From Strigamia acuminata (lineage: Eukaryota > Arthropoda > Chilopoda > Geophilomorpha > Linotaeniidae), in contig CASHSZ010000010.1 in NCBI GenBank assembly GCA_949358305.1, forward strand, positions 124,001-188,000: 64,000 nucleotides of DNA, given 5' to 3'. Of this stretch, positions 1 to 14,096 are shown one piece after another (position 1 is the first letter of the stretch; the number at the start of each line of letters is the position of its first letter). Made by a program: the position numbers and the translations under genes. The notes below the pieces were generated by a model, which saw only the letters and a list, made by a program, of their open reading frames with translations, had not been told where the DNA came from and made no database searches.

Positions 1-700
1 AATGTAAGTTTTAGAGACATCCAACCAATGATTTGGGAGAATAGACTTTTGATCTAATCACAGTTGACTTAGCACAAACACCACAAGACCAATGTCTCTG
101 AATGTTCAGAAATAGTGTTTAAACCTTAGTAGAAGGCTCCAATGTAAGTTTTAGAAACATCCAACCAATGATTTGGGAGAATAGACTTTTGATCTCATCA
201 CAGTTGACTTAGCACAAACACCACAAGACCAATGTCTCTGAATGTTCAGAAATAGTGTTTAAACCTTAGTAGAAGGCTCCAATGTAAGTTTTAGAAACAT
301 CCAACCAATGATTTGGGAGAATAGACTTTTGATCTCATCACAGTTGACTTAGCAGAAACACCACAAGTCCAATGTCTCTGAATGTTCAGAAATAGTGTTT
401 AAACCTTAGTAGAAGGCTCCAATGTAAGTTTTAGAAACATTCAACCATTGATTTAGGAGAATAGACTTTTGATCTCATCACAGTTGACTTAGCACAAACA
501 CCACAAGACCAATGTCTCTGAATGTTCAGAAATAGTGTTTAAACCTTAGTAGAAGGCTCCAATGTAAGTTTTAGAAACATCCAACCAATGATTTGGGAGA
601 ATAGACTTTTGATCTCATCACAGTTGACTTAGCACAAACACCACAAGTCCAATGTGTCTGAATGTTTATAAATAGTGTTTAAACCTTTGTAGAAGCCTTA

Positions 701-839
701 AATGTAAGTTTTAGCAACACCCAAGCAATAAATTTTGAAAAAAAAATTTTGAGCTCATTTCAGATCGCAGTTGACTTAGCACAAACACCAATGTCTCTGA
801 ATGTTCAGAAATAGTGTTTAAACCTTAGTAGAAGGCTCC
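701..839. repeat. Divergent 'D' satellite monomer (reference copy)
   Basis: This 139-bp monomer keeps the common start (AATGTAAGTTTTAG) and the common 3' third, but its middle differs. It reads GCAACACCCAAGCAATAAAT, then TTTTG, nine A and TTTTGAGCTC, and it lacks 8 bp of the regular ACCACAAGTCC segment. Other D starts are 1812, 4051, 6431, 8110, 8521, 9219, 10190, 11868, 12839, 15489, 16740, 18138, 19249, 21488, 23868, 25547, 25958, 26656, 27627, 29305, 30556, 31954, 32793, 33632, 35031, 36570, 37821, 39351, 47384, 48914, 50444, 51695, 53365, 54895 and 62928. Two contexts exist. In the long junction the preceding monomer ends AGAAGCCTTA. In the short one 9 bp are missing and GTAG joins ATGTAAG directly. 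Both retroelement copies lie in long-junction D monomers. Confidence 0.95.
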
Positions 840-2790
840 AATGTAAGTTTTAGAAACATCCAACCAATGATTTGGGAGAATAGACTTTTGATCTCATCAC
901 AGTTGACTTAGCACAAACACCACAAGTCCAATGTCTCTGAATGTTCAGAAATAGTGTTTAAACCTTAGTAGAAAGCTCCAATGTAAGTTTTAGAAACATC
1001 CAACCAATGATTTGGGAGAATAGACTTTTGATCTGATCACAGTTGACTTAGCACAAACACCACAAGTCCAATGTCTCTGAATGTTCAGAAATAGTGTTTA
1101 AACCTTAGTAGAAGGCTCCAATGTAAGTTTTAGAAACATCCAACCAATGATTTGGGAGAATAGACTTTTGATCTCATCACAGTTGACTTAGCACAAACAC
1201 CACAAGTCCAATGTCTCTGAATGTTCAGAAATAGTGTTTAAACCTTAGTAGAAAGCTCCAATGTAAGTTTTAGAAACATCCAACCAATGATTTGGGAGAA
1301 TAGACTTTTGATCTCATCACAGTTGACTTAGCACAAACACCACAAGTCCAATGTCTCTGAATGTTCAGAAATAGTGTTTAAACCTTAGTAGAAGGCTCCA
1401 ATGTAAGTTTTAGAAACATTCAATCATTGATTTAGGAGAATAGACTTTTGATCTCATCACAGTTGACTTAGCACAAACACCACAAGACCAATGTCTCTGA
1501 ATGTTCAGAAATAGTGTTTAAACCTTAGTAGAAGGCTCCAATGTAAGTTTTAGAGACATCCAACCAATGATTTGGGAGAATAGACTTTTGATCTAATCAC
1601 AGTTGACTTAGCACAAACACCACAAGACCAATGTCTCTGAATGTTTAGAAATAGTGTTTAAACCTTAGTAGAAGGCTCTAATGTAAGTTTTAGAAACATC
1701 CAACCAATGATTTGGGAGAATAGACTTTTGATCTCATCACAGTTGACTTAGCACAAACACCACAAGTCCAATGTGTCTGAATGTTTATAAATAGTGTTTA
1801 AACCTTTGTAGATGTAAGTTTTAGCAACACCCAAGCAATAAATTTTGAAAAAAAAATTTTGAGCTCCTTTCAGATCGCAGTTGACTTAGCACAAACACCA
1901 ATGTCTCTGAATGTTCAGAAATAGTGTTTAAACCTTAGTAGAAGGCTCCAATGTAAGTTTTAGAAACATCCAACCAATGATTTGGGAGAATAGACTTTTG
2001 ATCTCATCACAGTTGACTTAGCACAAACACCACAAGTCCAATGTCTCTGAATGTTCAGAAATAGTGTTTAAACCTTAGTAGAAGGCTCCAATGTAAGTTT
2101 TAGAAACATTCAATCATTGATTTAGGAGAATAGACTTTTGATCTCATCACAGTTGACTTAGCACAAACACCACAAGACCAATGTCTCTGAATGTTCAGAA
2201 ATAGTGTTTAAACCTTAGTAGAAGGCTCCAATGTAAGTTTTAGAAACATCCAACCAATGATTTGGGAGAATAGACTTTTGATCTCATCACAGTTGACTTA
2301 GCACAAACACCACAAGTCCAATGTCTCTGAATGTTCAGAAATAGTGTTTAAACCTTAGTAGAAGGCTCCAATGTAAGTTTTAGAAACATCCAACCAATGA
2401 TTTGGGAGAATAGACTTTTGATCTCATCACAGTTGACTTAGCACAAACACCACAAGTCCAATGTCTCTGAATGTTCAGAAATAGTGTTTAAACCTTAGTA
2501 GAAGGCTCCAATGTAAGTTTTAGAAACATTCAACCATTGATTTAGGAGAATAGACTTTTGATCTCATCACAGTTGACTTAGCACAAACACCACAAGACCA
2601 ATGTCTCTGAATGTTCAGAAATAGTGTTTAAACCTTAGTAGAAGGCTCCAATGTAAGTTTTAGAAACATCCAACCAATGATTTGGGAGAATAGACTTTTG
2701 ATCTCATCACAGTTGACTTAGCACAAACACCACAAGACCAATGTCTCTGAATGTTCAGAAATAGTGTTTAAACCTTAGTAGAAGGCTCCA

Positions 2791-4189
2791 ATGTAAGTTT
2801 TAGAAACATCCAACCATTGATTTGGGAGAATAGACTTTTGATCTCATCACAGTTGACTTAGCACAAACACCACAAGACCAATGTCTCTGAATGTTCAGAA
2901 ATAGTGTTTAAACCTTAGTAGAAGGCTCCAATGTAAGTTTTAGAAACATCCAACCAATGATTTGGGAGAATAGACTTTTGATCTCATCACAGTTGACTTA
3001 GCAGAAACACCACAAGTCCAATGTCTCTGAATGTTCAGAAATAGTGTTTAAACCTTAGTAGAAGGCTCCAATGTAAGTTTTAGAAACATTCAACCATTGA
3101 TTTAGGAGAATAGACTTTTGATCTCATCACAGTTGACTTAGCACAAACACCACAAGACCAATGTCTCTGAATGTTCAGAAATAGTGTTTAAACCTTAGTA
3201 GAAGGCTCCAATGTAAATTTTAGAAACATCCAACCAATGATTTGGGAGAATAGACTTTTGATCTCATCACAGTTGACTTAGCACAAACACCACAAGACCA
3301 ATGTCTCTGAATGTTCAGAAATAGTGTTTAAACCTTAGTAGAAGGCTCCAATGTAAGTTTTAGAGACATCCAACCAATAATTTGGGAGAATAGACTTTTG
3401 ATCTAATCACAGTTGACTTAGCACAAACACCACAAGACCAATGTCTCTGAATGTTCAGAAATAGTGTTTAAACCTTAGTAGAAGGCTCCAATGTAAGTTT
3501 TAGAAACATCCAATCAATGATTTGGGAGAATAGACTTTTGATCTCATCACAGTTGACTTAGCACAAACACCACAAGACCAATGTCTCTGAATGTTCAGAA
3601 ATAGTGTTTAAACCTTAGTAGAAGGCTCCAATGTAAGTTTTAGAAACATCCAACCAATGATTTGGGAGAATAGACTTTTGATCTCATCACAGTTGACTTA
3701 GCAGAAACACCACAAGTCCAATGTCTCTGAATGTTCAGAAATAGTGTTTAAACCTTAGTAGAAGGCTCCAATGTAAGTTTTAGAAACATTCAACCATTGA
3801 TTTAGGAGAATAGACTTTTGATCTCATCACAGTTGACTTAGCACAAACACCACAAGACCAATGTCTCTGAATGTTCAGAAATAGTGTTTAAACCTTAGTA
3901 GAGGGGCTCCAATGTAAGTTTTAGAAACATCCAACCAATGATTTGGGAGAATAGACTTTTGATCTCATCACAGTTGACTTAGCACAAACACCACAAGTCC
4001 AATGTGTCTGAATGTTTATAAATAGTGTTTAAACCTTTGTAGAAGCCTTAAATGTAAGTTTTAGCAACACCCAAGCAATAAATTTTGAAAAAAAAATTTT
4101 GAGCTCATTTCAGATCGCAGTTGACTTAGCACAAACACCAATGTCTCTGAATGTTCAGAAATAGTGTTTAAACCTTAGTAGAAAGCTCC
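2791..4189. repeat. Nested 1.4-kb block, first copy (2,380-bp offset)
   Basis: The ordered run of marked monomers here is CCATTGATTTGGG, GCAGAAACACC, TTCAACCATTG, GTAAATTTTAG, CCAATAATTTGG, CCAATCAATG, GCAGAAACACC and GAGGGGCTCC, then the GTGTCTG monomer and a D monomer. It recurs at 5171-6569. The D monomers at 4051 and 6431 are 2,380 bp apart. The pair is itself copied at 21488 and 23868, so this duplication predates the 17.4-kb one. Confidence 0.85.
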
Positions 4190-5170
4190 AATGTAAGTTT
4201 TAGAAACATCCAACCAATGATTTGGGAGAATAGACTTTTGATCTCATCACAGTTGACTTAGCACAAACACCACAAGTCCAATGTCTCTGAATGTTCAGAA
4301 ATAGTGTTTAAACCTTAGTAGAAGGCTCCAATGTAAGTTTTAGAAACATTCAACCATTGATTTAGGAGAATAGACTTTTGATCTCATCACAGTTGACTTA
4401 GCACAAACACCACAAGTCCAATGTCTCTGAATGTTCAGAAATAGTGTTTAAACCTTAGTAGAAGGCTCCAATGTAAGTTTTAGAAACATCCAACCAATGA
4501 TTTGGGAGAATAGACTTTTGATCTCATCACAGTTGACTTAGCACAAACACCACAAGTCCAATGTCTCTGAATGTTCAGAAATAGTGTTTAAACCTTAGTA
4601 GAAGGCTCCAATGTAAGTTTTAGAAACATTCAACCATTGATTTAGGAGAATAGACTTTTGATCTCATCACAGTTGACTTAGCACAAACACCACAAGACCA
4701 ATGTCTCTGAATGTTCAGAAATAGTGTTTAAACCTTAGTAGAAGGCTCCAATGTAAATTTTAGAAACATCCAACCAATGATTTGGGAGAATAGACTTTTG
4801 ATCTCATCACAGTTGACTTAGCACAAACACCACAAGACCAATGTCTCTGAATGTTCAGAAATAGTGTTTAAACCTTAGTAGAAGGCTCCAATGTAAGTTT
4901 TAGAGACATCCAACCAATGATTTGGGAGAATAGACTTTTGATCTAATCACAGTTGACTTAGCACAAACACCACAAGACCAATGTCTCTGAATGTTCAGAA
5001 ATAGTGTTTAAACCTTAGTAGAAGGCTCCAATGTAAGTTTTAGAAACATCCAACCAATGATTTGGGAGAATAGACTTTTGATCTCATCACAGTTGACTTA
5101 GCACAAACACCACAAGACCAATGTCTCTGAATGTTCAGAAATAGTGTTTAAACCTTAGTAGAAGGCTCCA

Positions 5171-6569
5171 ATGTAAGTTTTAGAAACATCCAACCATTGA
5201 TTTGGGAGAATAGACTTTTGATCTCATCACAGTTGACTTAGCACAAACACCACAAGACCAATGTCTCTGAATGTTCAGAAATAGTGTTTAAACCTTAGTA
5301 GAAGGCTCCAATGTAAGTTTTAGAAACATCCAACCAATGATTTGGGAGAATAGACTTTTGATCTCATCACAGTTGACTTAGCAGAAACACCACAAGTCCA
5401 ATGTCTCTGAATGTTCAGAAATAGTGTTTAAACCTTAGTAGAAGGCTCCAATGTAAGTTTTAGAAACATTCAACCATTGATTTAGGAGAATAGACTTTTG
5501 ATCTCATCACAGTTGACTTAGCACAAACACCACAAGACCAATGTCTCTGAATGTTCAGAAATAGTGTTTAAACCTTAGTAGAAGGCTCCAATGTAAATTT
5601 TAGAAACATCCAACCAATGATTTGGGAGAATAGACTTTTGATCTCATCACAGTTGACTTAGCACAAACACCACAAGACCAATGTCTCTGAATGTTCAGAA
5701 ATAGTGTTTAAACCTTAGTAGAAGGCTCCAATGTAAGTTTTAGAGACATCCAACCAATAATTTGGGAGAATAGACTTTTGATCTAATCACAGTTGACTTA
5801 GCACAAACACCACAAGACCAATGTCTCTGAATGTTCAGAAATAGTGTTTAAACCTTAGTAGAAGGCTCCAATGTAAGTTTTAGAAACATCCAATCAATGA
5901 TTTGGGAGAATAGACTTTTGATCTCATCACAGTTGACTTAGCACAAACACCACAAGACCAATGTCTCTGAATGTTCAGAAATAGTGTTTAAACCTTAGTA
6001 GAAGGCTCCAATGTAAGTTTTAGAAACATCCAACCAATGATTTGGGAGAATAGACTTTTGATCTCATCACAGTTGACTTAGCAGAAACACCACAAGTCCA
6101 ATGTCTCTGAATGTTCAGAAATAGTGTTTAAACCTTAGTAGAAGGCTCCAATGTAAGTTTTAGAAACATTCAACCATTGATTTAGGAGAATAGACTTTTG
6201 ATCTCATCACAGTTGACTTAGCACAAACACCACAAGACCAATGTCTCTGAATGTTCAGAAATAGTGTTTAAACCTTAGTAGAGGGGCTCCAATGTAAGTT
6301 TTAGAAACATCCAACCAATGATTTGGGAGAATAGACTTTTGATCTCATCACAGTTGACTTAGCACAAACACCACAAGTCCAATGTGTCTGAATGTTTATA
6401 AATAGTGTTTAAACCTTTGTAGAAGCCTTAAATGTAAGTTTTAGCAACACCCAAGCAATAAATTTTGAAAAAAAAATTTTGAGCTCATTTCAGATCGCAG
6501 TTGACTTAGCACAAACACCAATGTCTCTGAATGTTCAGAAATAGTGTTTAAACCTTAGTAGAAGGCTCC
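5171..6569. repeat. Nested 1.4-kb block, second copy (2,380-bp offset)
   Basis: This is the second copy of the block at 2791-4189, with the same rare CCAATAATTTGG, CCAATCAATG and one-base-longer GAGGGGCTCC variants in the same order. The final D monomer differs slightly: it ends GAAGGCTCC, where the D at 4051 ends GAAAGCTCC. The sequences therefore diverge again just past the D monomer. Confidence 0.85.
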
Positions 6570-9500
6570 AATGTAAGTTTTAGAAACATCCAACCAATGA
6601 TTTGGGAGAATAGACTTTTGATCTCATCACAGTTGACTTAGCACAAACACCACAAGTCCAATGTCTCTGAATGTTCAGAAATAGTGTTTAAACCTTAGTA
6701 GAAAGCTCCAATGTAAGTTTTAGAAACATCCAACCAATGATTTGGGAGAATAGACTTTTGATCTCATCACAGTTGACTTAGCACAAACACCACAAGTCCA
6801 ATGTCTCTGAATGTTCAGAAATAGTGTTTAAACCTTAGTAGAAGGCTCCAATGTAAGTTTTAGAAACATTCAACCATTGATTTAGGAGAATAGACTTTTG
6901 ATCTCATCACAGTTGACTTAGCACAAACACCACAAGTCCAATGTCTCTGAATGTTCAGAAATAGTGTTTAAACCTTAGTAGAAGGCTCCAATGTAAGTTT
7001 TAGAAACATCCAACCAATGATTTGGGAGAATAGACTTTTGATCTCATCACAGTTGACTTAGCACAAACACCACAAGTCCAATGTCTCTGAATGTTCAGAA
7101 ATAGTGTTTAAACCTTAGTAGAAGGCTCCAATGTAAGTTTTAGAAACATTCAACCATTGATTTAGGAGAATAGACTTTTGATCTCATCACAGTTGACTTA
7201 GCACAAACACCACAAGACCAATGTCTCTGAATGTTCAGAAATAGTGTTTAAACCTTAGTAGAAGGCTCCAATGTAAATTTTAGAAACATCCAACCAATGA
7301 TTTGGGAGAATAGACTTTTGATCTCATCACAGTTGACTTAGCACAAACACCACAAGACCAATGTCTCTGAATGTTCAGAAATAGTGTTTAAACCTTAGTA
7401 GAAGGCTCCAATGTAAGTTTTAGAGACATCCAACCAATGATTTGGGAGAATAGACTTTTGATCTAATCACAGTTGACTTAGCACAAACACCACAAGACCA
7501 ATGTCTCTGAATGTTCAGAAATAGTGTTTAAACCTTAGTAGAAGGCTCCAATGTAAGTTTTAGAAACATCCAACCAATGATTTGGGAGAATAGACTTTTG
7601 ATCTCATCACAGTTGACTTAGCACAAACACCACAAGACCAATGTCTCTGAATGTTCAGAAATAGTGTTTAAACCTTAGTAGAAGGCTCCAATGTAAGTTT
7701 TAGAAACATCCAACCAATGATTTGGGAGAATAGACTTTTGATCTCATCACAGTTGACTTAGCAGAAACACCACAAGTCCAATGTCTCTGAATGTTCAGAA
7801 ATAGTGTTTAAACCTTAGTAGAAGGCTCCAATGTAAGTTTTAGAAACATTCAACCATTGATTTAGGAGAATAGACTTTTGATCTCATCACAGTTGACTTA
7901 GCACAAACACCACAAGACCAATGTCTCTGAATGTTCAGAAATAGTGTTTAAACCTTAGTAGAAGGCTCCAATGTAAGTTTTAGAAACATCCAACCAATGA
8001 TTTGGGAGAATAGACTTTTGATCTCATCACAGTTGACTTAGCACAAACACCACAAGTCCAATGTGTCTGAATGTTTATAAATAGTGTTTAAACCTTTGTA
8101 GAAGCCTTAAATGTAAGTTTTAGCAACACCCAAGCAATAAATTTTGAAAAAAAAATTTTGAGCTCATTTCAGATCGCAGTTGACTTAGCACAAACACCAA
8201 TGTCTCTGAATGTTCAGAAATAGTGTTTAAACCTTAGTAGAAGGCTCCAATGTAAGTTTTAGAAACATCCAACCAATGATTTGGGAGAATAGACTTTTGA
8301 TCTCATCACAGTTGACTTAGCACAAACACCACAAGTCCAATGTCTCTGAATGTTCAGAAATAGTGTTTAAACCTTAGTAGAAGGCTCCAATGTAAGTTTT
8401 AGAAACATCCAACCAATGATTTGGGAGAATAGACTTTTGATCTCATCACAGTTGACTTAGCACAAACACCACAAGTCCAATGTGTCTGAATGTTTATAAA
8501 TAGTGTTTAAACCTTTGTAGATGTAAGTTTTAGCAACACCCAAGCAATAAATTTTGAAAAAAAAATTTTGAGCTCATTTCAGATCGCAGTTGACTTAGCA
8601 CAAACACCAATGTCTCTGAATGTTCAGAAATAGTGTTTAAACCTTAGTAGAAGGCTCCAATGTAAGTTTTAGAAACATCCAACCAATGATTTGGGAGAAT
8701 AGACTTTTGATCTCATCACAGTTGACTTAGCACAAACACCACAAGACCAATGTCTCTGAATGTTCAGAAATAGTGTTTAAACCTTAGTAGAAGGCTCCAA
8801 TGTAAGTTTTAGAAACATCCAACCAATGATTTGGGAGAATAGACTTTTGATCTCATCACAGTTGACTTAGCAGAAACACCACAAGTCCAATGTCTCTGAA
8901 TGTTCAGAAATAATGTTTAAACCTTAGTAGAAGGCTCCAATGTAAGTTTTAGAAACATTCAACCATTGATTTAGGAGAATAGACTTTTGATCTCATCACA
9001 GTTGACTTAGCACAAACACCACAAGACCAATGTCTCTGAATGTTCAGAAATAGTGTTTAAACCTTAGTAGAAGGCTCCAATGTAAGTTTTAGAAACATCC
9101 AACCAATGATTTGGGAGAATAGACTTTTGATCTCATCACAGTTGACTTAGCACAAACACCACAAGTCCAATGTGTCTGAATGTTTATAAATAGTGTTTAA
9201 ACCTTTGTAGAAGCCTTAAATGTAAGTTTTAGCAACACCCAAGCAATAAATTTTGAAAAAAAAATTTTGAGCTCATTTCAGATCGCAGTTGACTTAGCAC
9301 AAACACCAATGTCTCTGAATGTTCAGAAATAGTGTTTAAACCTTAGTAGAAGGCTCCAATGTAAGTTTTAGAAACATCCAACCAATGATTTGGGAGAATA
9401 GACTTTTGATCTCATCACAGTTGACTTAGCACAAACACCACAAGTCCAATGTCTCTGAATGTTCAGAAATAGTGTTTAAACCTTAGTAGAAAGCTCCAAT

Positions 9501-12500
9501 GTAAGTTTTAGAAACATCCAACCAATGATTTGGGAGAATAGACTTTTGATCTCATCACAGTTGACTTAGCACAAACACCACAAGTCCAATGTCTCTGAAT
9601 GTTCAGAAATAGTGTTTAAACCTTAGTAGAAGGCTCCAATGTAAGTTTTAGAAACATTCAACCATTGATTTAGGAGAATAGACTTTTGATCTCATCACAG
9701 TTGACTTAGCACAAACACCACAAGACCAATGTCTCTGAATGTTCAGAAATAGTGTTTAAACCTTAGTAGAAGGCTCCAATGTAAGTTTTAGAAACATCCA
9801 ACCAATGATTTGGGAGAATAGACTTTTGATCTCATCACAGTTGACTTAGCACAAACACCACAAGACCAATGTCTCTGAATGTTCAGAAATAGTGTTTAAA
9901 CCTTAGTAGAAGGCTCCAATGTAAGTTTTAGAGACATCCAACCAATGATTTGGGAGAATAGACTTTTGATCTAATCACAGTTGACTTAGCACAAACACCA
10001 CAAGACCAATGTCTCTGAATGTTTAGAAATAGTGTTTAAACCTTAGTAGAAGTCTCTAATGTAAGTTTTAGAAACATCCAACCAATGATTTGGGAGAATA
10101 GACTTTTGATCTCATCACAGTTGACTTAGCACAAACACCACAAGTCCAATGTGTCTGAATGTTTATAAATAGTGTTTAAACCTTTGTAGATGTAAGTTTT
10201 AGCAACACCCAAGCAATAAATTTTGAAAAAAAAATTTTGAGCTCATTTCAGATCGCAGTTGACTTAGCACAAACACCAATGTCTCTGAATGTTCAGAAAT
10301 AGTGTTTAAACCTTAGTAGAAGGCTCCAATGTAAGTTTTAGAAACATCCAACCAATGATTTGGGAGAATAGACTTTTGATCTCATCACAGTTGACTTAGC
10401 ACAAACACCACAAGTCCAATGTCTCTGAATGTTCAGAAATAGTGTTTAAACCTTAGTAGAAGGCTCCAATGTAAGTTTTAGAAACATCCAACCAATGATT
10501 TGGGAGAATAGACTTTTGATCTCATCACAGTTGACTTAGCACAAACACCACAAGTCCAATGTCTCTGAATGTTCAGAAATAGTGTTTAAACCTTAGTAGA
10601 AGGCTCCAATGTAAGTTTTAGAAACATTCAACCATTGATTTAGGAGAATAGACTTTTGATCTCATCACAGTTGACTTAGCACAAACACCACAAGACCAAT
10701 GTCTCTGAATGTTCAGAAATAGTGTTTAAACCTTAGTAGAAAGCTCCAATGTAAGTTTTAAAAACATCCAACCAATGATTTGGGAGAATAGACTTTTGAT
10801 CTCATCACAGTTGACTTAGCACAAACACCACAAGTCCAATGTCTCTGAATGTTCAGAAATAGTGTTTAAACCTTAGTAGAAGGCTCCAATGTAAGTTTTA
10901 GAAACATTCAACCATTGATTTAGGAGAATAGACTTTTGATCTCATCACAGTTGACTTAGCACAAACACCACAAGACCAATGTCTCTGAATGTTCAGAAAT
11001 AGTGTTTAAACCTTAGTAGAAGGCTCCAATGTAAATTTTAGAAACATCCAACCAATGATTTGGGAGAATAGACTTTTGATCTCATCACAGTTGACTTAGC
11101 ACAAACACCACAAGACCAATGTCTCTGAATGTTCAGAAATAGTGTTTAAACCTTAGTAGAAGGCTCCAATGTAAGTTTTAGAGACATCCAACCAATGATT
11201 TGGGAGAATAGACTTTTGATCTAATCACAGTTGACTTAGCACAAACACCACAAGACCAATGTCTCTGAATGTTCAGAAATAGTGTTTAAACCTTAGTAGA
11301 AGGCTCCAATGTAAGTTTTAGAAACATCCAACCAATGATTTGGGAGAATAGACTTTTGATCTCATCACAGTTGACTTAGCACAAACACCACAAGACCAAT
11401 ATCTCTGAATGTTCAGAAATAGTGTTTAAACCTTAGTAGAAGGCTCCAATGTAAGTTTTAGAAACATCCAACCAATGATTTGGGAGAATAGACTTTTGAT
11501 CTCATCACAGTTGACTTAGCAGAAACACCACAAGTCCAATGTCTCTGAATGTTCAGAAATAGTGTTTAAACCTTAGTAGAAAGCTCCAATGTAAGTTTTA
11601 GAAACATCCAACCAATGATTTGGGAGAATAGACTTTTGATCTCATCACAGTTGACTTAGCACAAACACCACAAGACCAATGTCTCTGAATGTTCAGAAAT
11701 AGTGTTTAAACCTTAGTAGAAGGCTCCAATGTAAGTTTTAGAAACATCCAACCAATGATCTGGGAGAATAGACTTTTGATCTCATCACAGTTGACTTAGC
11801 ACAAGCACCACAAGTCCAATGTGTCTGAATGTTTATAAATAGTGTTTAAACCTTTGTAGAAGCCTTAAATGTAAGTTTTAGCAACACCCAAGCAATAAAT
11901 TTTGAAAAAAAAATTTTGAGCTCATTTCAGATCGCAGTTGACTTAGCACAAACACCAATGTCTCTGAATGTTCAGAAATAGTGTTTAAACCTTAGTAGAA
12001 GGCTCCAATGTAAGTTTTAGAAACATCCAACCAATGATTTGGGAGAATAGACTTTTGATCTCATCACAGTTGACTTAGCACAAACACCACAAGTCCAATG
12101 TCTCTGAATGTTCAGAAATAGTGTTTAAACCTTAGTAGAAAGCTCCAATGTAAGTTTTAGAAACATCCAACCAATGATTTGGGAGAATAGACTTTTGATC
12201 TCATCACAGTTGACTTAGCACAAACACCACAAGTCCAATGTCTCTGAATGTTCAGAAATAGTGTTTAAACCTTAGTAGAAGGCTCCAATGTAAGTTTTAG
12301 AAACATCCAACCAATGATTTGGGAGAATAGACTTTTGATCTCATCACAGTTGACTTAGCACAAACACCACAAGTCCAATGTCTCTGAATGTTCAGAAATA
12401 GTGTTTAAACCTTAGTAGAAAGCTCCAATGTAAGTTTTAGAAACATCCAACCAATGATTTGGGAGAATAGACTTTTGATCTCATCACAGTTGACTTAGCA

Positions 12501-14096
12501 CAAACACCACAAGTCCAATGTCTCTGAATGTTCAGAAATAGTGTTTAAACCTTAGTAGAAGGCTCCAATGTAAGTTTTAGAAACATTCAATCATTGATTT
12601 AGGAGAATAGACTTTTGATCTCATCACAGTTGACTTAGCACAAACACCACAAGACCAATGTCTCTGAATGTTCAGAAATAGTGTTTAAACCTTAGTAGAA
12701 GGCTCCAATGTAAGTTTTAGAAACATCCAACCAATGATTTGGGAGAATAGACTTTTGATCTCATCACAGTTGACTTAGCACAAACACCACAAGTCCAATG
12801 TGTCTGAATGTTTATAAGTAGTGTTTAAACCTTTGTAGATGTAAGTTTTAGCAACACCCAAGCAATAAATTTTGAAAAAAAAATTTTGAGCTCATTTCAG
12901 ATCGCAGTTGACTTAGCACAAACACCAATGTCTCTGAATGTTCAGAAATAGTGTTTAAACCTTAGTAGAAGGCTCCAATGTAAGTTTTAGAAACATCCAA
13001 CCAATGATTTGGGAGAATAGACTTTTGATCTCATCACAGTTGACTTAGCACAAACACCACAAGTCCAATGTCTCTGAATGTTCAGAAATAGTGTTTAAAC
13101 CTTAGTAGAAGGCTCCAATGTAAGTTTTAGAAACATCCAACCAATGATTTGGGAGAATAGACTTTTGATCTCATCACAGTTGACTTAGCACAAACACCAC
13201 AAGTCCAATGTCTCTGAATGTTCAGAAATAGTGTTTAAACCTTAGTAGAAGGCTCCAATGTAAGTTTTAGAAACATTCAACCATTGATTTAGGAGAATAG
13301 ACTTTTGAGCTCATCACAGTTGACTTAGCACAAACACTACAAGACCAATGTCTCTGAATGTTCAGAAATAGTGTTTAAACCTTAGTAGAAGGCTCCAATG
13401 TAAGTTTTAGAAACATCCAACCAATGATTTGGGAGAATAGACTTTTGATCTCATCACAGTTGACTTAGCACAAACACCACAAGACCAATGTCTCTGAATG
13501 TTCAGAAATAGTGTTTAAACCTTAGTAGAAGGCTCCAATGTAAGTTTTAGAGACATCCAACCAATGATTTGGGAGAATAGACTTTTGATCTAATCACAGT
13601 TGACTTAGCACAAACACCACAAGACCAATGTCTCTGAATGTTCAGAAATAGTGTTTAAACCTTAGTAGAAGGCTCCAATGTAAGTTTTAGAAACATCCAA
13701 CCAATGATTTGGGAGAATAGACTTTTGATCTCATCACAGTTGACTTAGCACAAACACCACAAGACCAATGTCTCTGAATGTTCAGAAATAGTGTTTAAAC
13801 CTTAGTAGAAGGCTCCAATGTAAGTTTTAGAAACATCCAACCAATGATTTGGGAGAATAGACTTTTGATCTCATCACAGTTGACTTAGCAGAAACACCAC
13901 AAGTCCAATGTCTCTGAATGTTCAGAAATAGTGTTTAAACCTTAGTAGAAGGCTCCAATGTAAGTTTTAGAAACATTCAACCATTGATTTAGGAGAATAG
14001 ACTTTTGATCTCATCACAGTTGACTTAGCACAAACACCACAAGGCCAATGTTTCTGAATGTTCAGAAATAGTGTTTAAACCTTAGTAGAAGGCTCC

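Larger units (their letters stand above)
1..12707. repeat. Large satellite duplication, copy A (offset 17,437 bp)
   Basis: Nine consecutive D monomers (701 to 11868) recur at exactly +17,437 bp (18138 to 29305). Private variants recur at the same offset: GATCTGATCAC near 1031, GAGCTCCTTT near 1860, GAGGGGCTCC near 3900 and 6280, AATAATGTTT near 8910, AGTCTCTAATG near 10050, TTTTAAAAACATC near 10750, AATATCTCTG near 11400 and AATGATCTGG near 11760. The left end is cut by the window edge. At the right end copy A lacks two monomers (280 bp) that are present in copy B at 30145-30424. Weaker correspondence continues to about 14.1 kb. Confidence 0.9.

Noticed and set aside
701-839. CENP-B box in the satellite
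   Set aside because: No TTCG...CGGG-like motif is present; the monomers are nearly free of CG.
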